A stretch of DNA of 64,000 nucleotides from Streptococcus thermophilus (GTDB lineage: Bacteria > Actinomycetota > Actinomycetes > Mycobacteriales > Mycobacteriaceae): the NCBI GenBank assembly GCA_900618065.1, contig UYIL01000003.1, positions 1,674,001 through 1,738,000 on the forward strand. The letters run 5' to 3'. Numbering within the stretch: the stretch's first letter is position 1; every line of letters begins with the position of its first letter. Shown one piece after another: positions 57,989 through 64,000 of the stretch. The position numbers and the translations under genes are program-made. A model generated the notes under the pieces. The model saw only the letters and a program-made list of their open reading frames with translations. It was not told the origin of the DNA and did not search any database.

Positions 57989-59226
57989 TGAGCGACCAGT
58001 CTCCAGATATGACCTTCGAGCACACGCCCCTCAATGTCGTCGTTGGTGTTGCCGGAGGCATTGCGGCCTATAAGGCGTGCCACCTCGTCCGCGTGTTCAC
58101 GGAAGCGGGGGACAGTGTGCGCGTCGTGCCTACTCCGGCCGCGCTGAACTTCGTCGGCGCCGCGACGTTCGAGGCTCTCTCGGGCAACCCGGTGGATACG
58201 GGCGTGTTCGCGAAGGTGGATGAGGTCCAGCACGTCCGCGTGGGCAAGGAGGCCGACCTCATTGTCATCGCGCCGGCGACAGCAGACACGATCGCGCGCA
58301 TCGCAGCTGGCAGGGCGGATGATTTGCTGACCGCAACGGTGCTCGTCGCTACATGCCCAGTGGTGCTCGCCCCGGCAATGCACACGGAAATGTGGGAGAA
58401 CCCGGCCACGCGCGACAATGTCGAGACACTGCGCCGACGCGGCGTCATCGTGCTCGAGCCCGCCCACGGCCGACTGACCGGTACGGACACCGGTGCGGGT
58501 CGCATGTTGGAGGCGGAGCAGATTGCGGAGATGGCGCGCACCGTCGTCAAGCGGGGCCCGTTTGAGCGCTCGCTGGAGGGCAAGAAGGTCGTCATCAGCG
58601 CCGGCGGGACGCAGGAGAATATTGATCCCGTGCGCTTCATTGGCAACCGGTCGTCGGGGCGCCAAGGCTTCGCGCTCGCGGACATTGCGGTGCACCGCGG
58701 CGCGGACGTCACGATCGTCGCTGGGGACACGGACGAGTTGCTCACGCCGCCGGGCGCGAGCGTTGTCAGGGTGCGCTCCACCCGCGATATGGAACAGGCG
58801 GTCAACGACGCGGCCGAGGGAGCGGACATCATCATCATGGCTGCTGCCGTCGCCGATTACCGCCCAGAGGAAGAAGCGACCAGCAAGCTGAAGAAGGGCC
58901 AGGCCGACGACGCGCTGAGCACAATCACGCTCGTGGAGAACCCGGACATTTTGAAGGGGCTCGTCGACAAGCATTTGTCTGCGACGATCGTGGGATTCGC
59001 GGCGGAGACAGATACCCCGCTTGAACACGGCAAGGCGAAGCTGAACCGCAAGGGCGCGGACATGCTTATGGTCAATGATGTCAGCGGCGGCAAGGTGTTC
59101 GGCGAGAAGCGCAACAGTGGCTGGCTGCTGTCGAAGGACGGCGGCGTCGAGGAGGTCGCCGACGGCACGAAGCACGAGGTGGCAGCCGGTATCTGGGACG
59201 CGATCGAGAAGCTGTTGCCCAATTAG
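57988..59226 (+). CDS. coaBC: Bifunctional phosphopantothenoylcysteine decarboxylase/phosphopantothenate-cysteine ligase
   Basis: A 412-residue CoA-biosynthesis enzyme. The CoaC flavoprotein half has [19 protein letters not shown], the catalytic His in [13 protein letters not shown] and the actinobacterial form [16 protein letters not shown]. The CoaB half begins [20 protein letters not shown], followed by [14 protein letters not shown] and [20 protein letters not shown]. The start at 57988 follows a -10 hexamer directly. In other corynebacteria rpoZ is usually next to coaBC; here about 4 kb of accessory sequence lies between them. The metK promoter overlaps its end. Confidence 0.95.
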   Translation: MSDQSPDMTFEHTPLNVVVGVAGGIAAYKACHLVRVFTEAGDSVRVVPTPAALNFVGAATFEALSGNPVDTGVFAKVDEVQHVRVGKEADLIVIAPATADTIARIAAGRADDLLTATVLVATCPVVLAPAMHTEMWENPATRDNVETLRRRGVIVLEPAHGRLTGTDTGAGRMLEAEQIAEMARTVVKRGPFERSLEGKKVVISAGGTQENIDPVRFIGNRSSGRQGFALADIAVHRGADVTIVAGDTDELLTPPGASVVRVRSTRDMEQAVNDAAEGADIIIMAAAVADYRPEEEATSKLKKGQADDALSTITLVENPDILKGLVDKHLSATIVGFAAETDTPLEHGKAKLNRKGADMLMVNDVSGGKVFGEKRNSGWLLSKDGGVEEVADGTKHEVAAGIWDAIEKLLPN

Positions 59227-59252
59227 ACCGCTTGGTCTATTGTTGGGCATCA
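59215..59252 (+). promoter_or_regulatory. metK promoter, probably leaderless
   Basis: TTGCCC (59215-59220) and TATTGT (59238-59243) are separated by exactly 17 bases. The metK ATG at 59252 begins 8 bases after the -10, leaving no room for a ribosome site, and none is seen. The -35 lies within the last codons of coaBC. Confidence 0.65.
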
Positions 59253-60460
59253 TGACTTTCCACCGCCTTTTCACTAGCGAGTCCGTCACCGAAGGCCACC
59301 CGGACAAGATTTGCGATGCCATTTCTGACACCATCCTGGACGACATGCTCGCCCAGGACCCGCACTCGCGCGTGGCGGTGGAAACACTCGTGACCACCGG
59401 CCAGGTGCACGTGGTGGGCGAGGTGACTACCCAGGCCTACTCCAACATCGCGAAACTGGTGCGCGACAAACTCGTCGAGATCGGTTTCACCTCCTCGGAG
59501 GTCGGTTTCGACGGCCGCACCTGCGGCGTCAACATTGCGATCGGCGACCAATCCGCGGAGATTTCCGACGGTGTGACGGACTCCCTCGAGGTCCGCTCCA
59601 ACGAGTCGACCGAGGCAGAGGACAAGGCCGGCGCCGGCGACCAGGGCCTGATGTTCGGCTACGCCACGGACGAAACGCCCGAGTTCATGCCGCTGCCGAT
59701 TTCCACGGCTCACCGCCTGTCGCGCCGCCTGACGCAGGTGCGCAAGGACGGCATTGTGCGCGGCCTGCGCCCGGACGGCAAAACACAGGTGACCTTCGCC
59801 TACGACGGTGACACGCCCGTCTTTCTGGACACCGTGGTCATTTCGACTCAGCACGACCCGGACTTCACAGGCCAGGAGCTTGTCGACGCACTGCGCACCC
59901 ACGTCCTCGAGCACGTCCTCCGCGAAGCGGGCCTGGAAGACTTTTACACCGAGGAGACGAAGCTGCTGGTCAACCCGTCGGGGTCCTTTGTGCTCGGCGG
60001 CCCGATGGGTGATGCCGGTCTGACCGGCCGGAAGATCATCGTGGACACCTACGGCGGCATGGCTCGCCACGGCGGCGGCGCGTTCTCCGGTAAGGACCCG
60101 TCAAAGGTGGACCGTTCTGCGGCGTACGCGATGCGCTGGGTGGCCAAGAACATTGTCGCGGCCGGCCTAGCGAAGCGCGTCGAGGTTCAGGTCGCCTACG
60201 CGATTGGCCGGGCGACACCGGTCGGCCTGTACGTGGAAACGTTCGGCACCGCGGCTCAGGGACAGACCAGTGAGTCTATTCAGCAGGCGGTGGAAAAGGT
60301 CTTCGACCTGCGCCCCGCGGCGATCATCCGCGAGCTCGACCTGCTGCGCCCGATCTACGCGCAGACGGCGGCGTACGGCCACTTCGGCCGCACCGACGTG
60401 GCCTTCCCGTGGGAGGCGCTGAACAAGGTCGACGACCTGAAGGCTGCCGCCGGAATCTAA
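59252..60460 (+). CDS. metK: S-adenosylmethionine synthase
   Basis: A 402-residue enzyme making SAM from methionine and ATP. Signature motifs are [37 protein letters not shown] and [20 protein letters not shown], split around the P-loop-like [11 protein letters not shown]. The start at ATG 59252 ([17 protein letters not shown]) matches the family N-terminus; the frame is open upstream through coaBC only by chance. It converges on a small membrane-protein gene with a four-base overlap at the stop codons. Confidence 0.97.
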   Translation: MTFHRLFTSESVTEGHPDKICDAISDTILDDMLAQDPHSRVAVETLVTTGQVHVVGEVTTQAYSNIAKLVRDKLVEIGFTSSEVGFDGRTCGVNIAIGDQSAEISDGVTDSLEVRSNESTEAEDKAGAGDQGLMFGYATDETPEFMPLPISTAHRLSRRLTQVRKDGIVRGLRPDGKTQVTFAYDGDTPVFLDTVVISTQHDPDFTGQELVDALRTHVLEHVLREAGLEDFYTEETKLLVNPSGSFVLGGPMGDAGLTGRKIIVDTYGGMARHGGGAFSGKDPSKVDRSAAYAMRWVAKNIVAAGLAKRVEVQVAYAIGRATPVGLYVETFGTAAQGQTSESIQQAVEKVFDLRPAAIIRELDLLRPIYAQTAAYGHFGRTDVAFPWEALNKVDDLKAAAGI

Positions 60461-60693
60461 TCGCGTGGTTCGCGCTCGCCGCGGGTTTCGCGCCATTGCT
60501 GTTTCTGCGCCTCCGATTTCCGGTGGTTGCGGGCGTAGCCGTCGATAAGCCCGGCGATCGCTGCGACGGCGAAGATGAACGCGATGACGAGCGCGACGCT
60601 GCCGAGGGGAATGAGCACTAGCGGACCTACAACATAGGCGGCAATTAAAATGTAGGGGGTTGCTTTGGCCCAGCCGTTTCTCTCTTCGTCCAT
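60457..60693 (-). CDS. Small two-helix membrane protein, unknown function
   Basis: A 78-residue protein with two closely spaced transmembrane segments ([19 protein letters not shown] and [20 protein letters not shown]) and a very charged C-terminus ([20 protein letters not shown]). The gene overlaps the metK stop by four bases on the opposite strand. Ribosome site support is weak. No family was recognised, but amino-acid composition and topology look like a real small membrane protein. Confidence 0.6.
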   Translation of the reverse strand: MDEERNGWAKATPYILIAAYVVGPLVLIPLGSVALVIAFIFAVAAIAGLIDGYARNHRKSEAQKQQWRETRGEREPRD

Positions 60694-60738
60694 AGCCTCA
60701 CACTCTAGGCTCCGCCGAGGAGCCGGGCATGAAGGCGT

Positions 60739-61551
60739 TTAGGACGCGGGGGTGAACTTGTTCGTGTAGGTCATGCCCGCGGCGGGCTTGGGGATCATCT
60801 CATCCAGGCTGACGGGGCGGAGGCCTTTGGCGCGCAGACCGTCGATGATGCACGGCACGGCGTCGACGCTTTCGGGGTGAATGTCGTGCAACAGGATAAT
60901 CGAGCCGGGCTGAGCTTCACCGACAGCGATGTTGCAGGAGGTCGCCGCGTTGTGGTGCTGCCAGTCGTTGGTGTCCACATCCCACATTGCTAGCGCGAGC
61001 CCGCGGTTGCCGGCGATGGAGGCCACACGGGCATCCATGTCGCCGTACGGCGGGCGCAGCCAGCGCGGACCCCAGTAGACGGCGCTTTTAATGTCGCGGG
61101 TGGTCACGTCGAGCTCGTTCATAATGCCGGCATCAGCGAGCGTGGACAGCGGCGGGTGGTTGCGCGAGTGGTTGGCAATTGTGTGTTTGTCGTTGAGCAT
61201 GCGGCGCAGCACACCGGGACGTAGCTCGGCGCTGGTGCCGATGACAAAGAAGCTGGCCTTAGCATCCATGTCGCGCAGGATGTTGAGCAGGCGGACGGTC
61301 TCGTCGGAAGGACCGTCATCGAACGTGACGGCCACGCAGTCGGAGCAATCTGCAGACGGGATCTCAAGCTTCGGCATAGCCGCATCGGACGGCTCGGGCA
61401 CGACGCTCATGGACGGTATCTGCAGCGTTTCAGCATTGAAAGTGAGCGAGGGTTCGGCGGAAGAGGCATCAGCGACTGCGGGTACTGCAGGCGCGGTCAA
61501 CGGCGCCACCCAGACGGCGGCTACAAGCACGGCGAGAAGAGAGCGTTTCAT
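60739..61551 (-). CDS. Secreted polysaccharide deacetylase (NodB homology domain)
   Basis: A 270-residue exported protein. The signal peptide MKRSLLAVLVAAVWVAPLTA ends near AVA-DA. The NodB domain has all carbohydrate esterase 4 motifs: TFDDGP with D78 and D79, HSRNH with metal ligands H128 and H132, RPPYGDMD, a DVDTNDW block and LLHDIHPE near the C-terminus. The probable role is removing acetyl groups from peptidoglycan or a related cell-wall glycan. I start at ATG 61551 with GGAAAG upstream; the 18 codons before it would spoil the signal peptide. Divergent from priA. Confidence 0.9.
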   Translation of the reverse strand: MKRSLLAVLVAAVWVAPLTAPAVPAVADASSAEPSLTFNAETLQIPSMSVVPEPSDAAMPKLEIPSADCSDCVAVTFDDGPSDETVRLLNILRDMDAKASFFVIGTSAELRPGVLRRMLNDKHTIANHSRNHPPLSTLADAGIMNELDVTTRDIKSAVYWGPRWLRPPYGDMDARVASIAGNRGLALAMWDVDTNDWQHHNAATSCNIAVGEAQPGSIILLHDIHPESVDAVPCIIDGLRAKGLRPVSLDEMIPKPAAGMTYTNKFTPAS

Positions 61552-61653
61552 GACTTTCCGGAGCACGACAGTGAAGAGATGGTGAGCGCGCGGAAGGTTC
61601 CGCACTGTACACAGATGCTTTGAGTATGCGTCGGTGGTGTCTGGTGGTCAAGC

Positions 61654-61667
61654 TACGATGTGGGGCA
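61654..61667 (+). promoter_or_regulatory. -10 element for a probably leaderless priA transcript
   Basis: TACGAT at 61654-61659 fits TANNNT, and 7 bases later the priA ATG begins at 61667. No ribosome site is visible. A good -35 is lacking. Confidence 0.5.
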
Positions 61668-63631
61668 TGCCTGAGACGCTCGCCACGAACAAGCCTGTCG
61701 CGCGCGTCTTGCCGCTGTTGGGTTTACCGCATTTGGACCGGCCGTTCGATTACCTAGTCGCCGAATCCGACTCAGTGGCGGCGCAGCCGGGTGTACGCGT
61801 GCGCATTCGTTTCGCCGGGCGCTTGGTGGATGCGCTCGTACTTGAGCGCGCTGCCACCAGCGATCACGAGGGCAAACTGCGGTTCATTGAACGCGTTGTT
61901 TCCCCGGAGGTGGTGTATCCGGAGCGCATGCGCGTGCTTATCGACGCTTTAGCGGACCGTTACGCCGCCACCCGGTCCGACCTGATCCGCACCGCTATCC
62001 CGCCGCGCCACACCAAAGCCGAGGAGACGGACACCACCACAGCATGGGAGGAGCTGGGCGAGGCCGCCGAACCGGACTTGAGCGCCTGGAGCACCTACGA
62101 GTATGGGGAGTCCTTTGTCGATGCCGTGATCGGCGGGACACTGGCCCGGGCGGCCTGGCAGATCGCTCCTGGTGACGACTGGGCTGCCGCACTCGCGGCC
62201 CTAGCGGTGAAGGTGGCGAAGGACGGCGGGGGAGTGCTCATTGTCGTGCCCGACCAAACCGACGTGGACACTGTCGACGCGGCGCTGCGCGAGCTGGTGG
62301 GGCCGCGGCAGATCACCACGCTCACGGCCTCGCTCGGCCCCCAGGCAAGGTACAGCCGGTTCCTGTCGGTGCTGCACGGGCAGGGCCGGATTGTGGTGGG
62401 AACGCGGTCGGCGGGGTTCGCACCCGTTGACAAGCTCGAACTTGCCGTGGTGATGTTCGACGGAGACGATTCCCTTGTGGACCCGCGTGCACCGTACACC
62501 CACGCGCGAGAGGTGCTGACCACGCGTTCGGCGATCGAGAAAGCCTCACTCATCATCGGCGGCCACGCACGCTCGGCGGAGACGCAATTGCTTGTGGAGT
62601 CCGGGTGGGCGCACGACTTGGTGGCCCCGCGTGCGGCTGTGCGGACCCGGTCGCCGTTCATTCACGCCGCCGGCGACAGTGACTTTGCTCTAGAACGCGA
62701 TCCGCGCGCTGCCGCGGCCCGCATCCCGTCTGTCGCGTTCGAAGCGGCGCGCAAGGCACTCGCCGCCGACAAACCGGTGCTGTTCCAAGTGCCGCGCACC
62801 GGCTACGTGCAGGCCTTGGCCTGCGGGAAGTGCCGCACACCAGCCAGGTGCCGCGCGTGCAACGGACCACTCGGGTTGCCTAGTGGCGGAGAAGCCGCCG
62901 CGCCGACCTGTCGTTGGTGCGGCCGGATGGACTCGTCGTACGTGTGCCCCGTGTGCGGCTCGCACCGTCTGCGCGCCGTTGTGCTGGGAACGCAACGCAC
63001 GGCAGAGGAACTCGGCCGTGCCTTCGCCCCAGCGAAAGTCATCACGTCCTGGGGAGAGAAGATTCTCAAGGAGGTACCGGACGGGCCCGCCATCGTCGTC
63101 GCCACGCCAGGGGCAGAACCACGCGCCAGTGAGGGCTACGGTGCCGCTGTCTTTTTGGACACATGGGCGTTGCTCGGTCGCCCGGACATGCGGGCGAGTG
63201 AGGAGGCGTTGGCGAAGTGGATGGGGGCGGCGGGACTCGTCGATAAGCATGGCGAAGTCGTCGTTGTCGCCGACCCAGCGTTGCCTGTCGTACAGCACCT
63301 CATCCGGTGGGACGCTCCAGGCTATGCCGCCTATGAGCTTCAATCGCGGCGCGAGGTGCGGTTTCCGCCGACAGTGCACATGGCGGCGGTGGATTCGCCT
63401 AGGGAGTCGCTGAAGGATTTCCTGGCGCACATCGAATTGCCGCCGCACGCGGAAGTCCTCGGCCCTGTCGACCTGGCCGACGAGACCTACCAGCAACGTG
63501 TGCTCATCCGTGCCCCGCTGTCGACGCGCACCGCGTTGGGCAAGGCGTTGCGCGCAGCGAACGTGAACCGCGCCACCCGCAAGCAGGAGGCGCCGCTGCG
63601 CATCACCGTCAACCCGATGGACATTGGTTAG
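61667..63631 (+). CDS. priA: Primosomal protein N' (PriA), helicase-deficient actinobacterial form
   Basis: A 654-residue PriA homologue. The N-terminal DNA-binding domain reads VLPLLGLPHLDRPFDYLV. The zinc-binding region carries the Cys clusters CGKCRTPARCRAC, CRWCGRMDSSYVCPVC. The central part aligns with the helicase domain but the Walker A (GxGKT) and DEAH-type motifs are absent: the corresponding regions read IAPGDDW and VVMFDGDDSLVD. This loss is known for actinobacterial PriA, which is thought to work in replication restart without helicase activity. Start ATG 61667 directly follows a -10; def begins 10 bases after its stop. Confidence 0.92.
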   Translation: MPETLATNKPVARVLPLLGLPHLDRPFDYLVAESDSVAAQPGVRVRIRFAGRLVDALVLERAATSDHEGKLRFIERVVSPEVVYPERMRVLIDALADRYAATRSDLIRTAIPPRHTKAEETDTTTAWEELGEAAEPDLSAWSTYEYGESFVDAVIGGTLARAAWQIAPGDDWAAALAALAVKVAKDGGGVLIVVPDQTDVDTVDAALRELVGPRQITTLTASLGPQARYSRFLSVLHGQGRIVVGTRSAGFAPVDKLELAVVMFDGDDSLVDPRAPYTHAREVLTTRSAIEKASLIIGGHARSAETQLLVESGWAHDLVAPRAAVRTRSPFIHAAGDSDFALERDPRAAAARIPSVAFEAARKALAADKPVLFQVPRTGYVQALACGKCRTPARCRACNGPLGLPSGGEAAAPTCRWCGRMDSSYVCPVCGSHRLRAVVLGTQRTAEELGRAFAPAKVITSWGEKILKEVPDGPAIVVATPGAEPRASEGYGAAVFLDTWALLGRPDMRASEEALAKWMGAAGLVDKHGEVVVVADPALPVVQHLIRWDAPGYAAYELQSRREVRFPPTVHMAAVDSPRESLKDFLAHIELPPHAEVLGPVDLADETYQQRVLIRAPLSTRTALGKALRAANVNRATRKQEAPLRITVNPMDIG

Positions 63632-63642
63632 ACTCGCGCCCA
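63629..63642 (+). promoter_or_regulatory. -10 element for a probably leaderless def transcript
   Basis: TAGACT at 63629-63634 overlaps the priA stop codon. Seven bases later the def ATG begins, with no ribosome site between. Confidence 0.5.
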
Positions 63643-64000
63643 TGACTGTTCGCCCCATCAGGATCTTCGGGGACCCGGTGCTCAATACCGAAGCCGCCCC
63701 CATCGACACGTTCGACGAGGCACTACGCACGCTGGTCCGCGACATGCTCGAAACCATGGACGCCGCCGGCGGTGTTGGCCTGGCCGCCAACCAGATCGGG
63801 CTGACCAAGCGCATCTTCGTCTATGACTGCAACGGCATGCGCGGCGCGCTGATCAACCCGGTGTGGGAGCCGATCGACGACTTTGTGCAGATCGGTCCGG
63901 AAGGCTGCCTGTCCATCCCGGATATCCAGGCCGAGGTGGAGCGGCACGAAAACGTCATTGCCCGCGGGCAGGACGAATTCGGCCGGCCGGTCGCAATCCG
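63642..64000 (+). CDS. def: Peptide deformylase, N-terminal part (3' truncated by window)
   Basis: The first 119 codons of a deformylase that removes the N-formyl group from nascent proteins. Motif 1 is GVGLAANQIG and motif 2, with the metal-binding Cys, is EGCLSIP. The third motif HExxH lies beyond the window. The start MTVRPIRIFGDPVLNTEA is the family N-terminus. def following priA is the usual corynebacterial arrangement (priA-def-fmt). Confidence 0.95.
   Translation, partial: MTVRPIRIFGDPVLNTEAAPIDTFDEALRTLVRDMLETMDAAGGVGLAANQIGLTKRIFVYDCNGMRGALINPVWEPIDDFVQIGPEGCLSIPDIQAEVERHENVIARGQDEFGRPVAI

Noticed and set aside
57445..59397. A 650-codon minus-strand frame opposite the PPE-like gene and coaBC
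   Set aside because: Spans the junction of two plus-strand genes; the part opposite the Gly/Ala repeats is a simple Ala/Thr/Pro/Arg pattern caused by the repeat.
61667..63631. priA as a degenerate pseudogene because helicase motifs are missing
   Set aside because: The frame is intact over 654 codons with the zinc-binding Cys clusters kept; loss of helicase motifs is normal in actinobacterial PriA.

Overview
The window is 64 kb of chromosome from a high-GC actinomycete, almost certainly a Corynebacterium. I base this on gene order and family type: ruvCAB-yajC-secD-secF-dciAE-apt-rel; hisS; aspS; alaS-ruvX-mltG-aroE; aroC-aroK-aroB-aroQ-pepQ-efp-nusB; pyrR-pyrB-pyrC-carA-carB-pyrF; and mihF-gmk-rpoZ-coaBC-metK-priA-def. 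Further support comes from actinobacterial MihF, a PriA without helicase motifs, and many start codons placed just downstream of a -10 hexamer. I cannot name the species.

Layout. 1-10.6 kb: the Holliday-junction genes, the Sec accessory genes, an orphan peptide-binding lipoprotein, apt and the stringent-response gene rel. 10.6-13.7 kb: a small secreted protein of unknown role, a membrane-anchored cyclophilin, thiol peroxidase and a metallo-hydrolase, with an array of three palindromes at exact 67-bp spacing between ppi and tpx. 13.7-15.8 kb: hisS and an EcsC-family protein. 16.2-22.4 kb: a complete ABC sugar importer operon (ATPase, kinase-like DUF4032 protein, lipoprotein, two permeases, DUF624/MusI-like membrane protein) that resembles the maltose system MusEFGK2I. 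22.4-24.3 kb: a structured 94-bp inverted-repeat element, a predicted HEPN-CBS protein and a zinc metallopeptidase. 24.5-34.3 kb: aspS, a phosphotransferase-like gene, rarA, alaS, ruvX, mltG and aroE. 34.3-41.3 kb: a prepilin-peptidase-like gene, the shikimate cluster, pepQ, efp, nusB and a PPK2 polyphosphate kinase. 41.3-44.1 kb: a minus-strand block with two YbjN proteins and an SRPBCC-epimerase fusion. 44.2-52.4 kb: the pyrimidine operon, preceded by a PyrR-type RNA hairpin that runs into the pyrR ribosome binding site. 52.6-64 kb: mihF, gmk, rpoZ, then an accessory insert of about 4 kb (HNH nuclease, DUF3558-like lipoprotein, PPE-like Gly/Ala-rich protein), then coaBC, metK, a deacetylase, priA and the start of def.

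The most unusual items are: the HEPN-CBS protein (22660-23379); the lipoprotein plus PPE-like pair (55502-57891), a candidate type VII-secretion-associated module; the kinase-like protein inside the sugar-importer operon; the 67-bp-periodic palindromes; the 94-bp inverted-repeat element; and the PyrR site. No tRNA, rRNA, CRISPR array, insertion sequence or prophage was seen.
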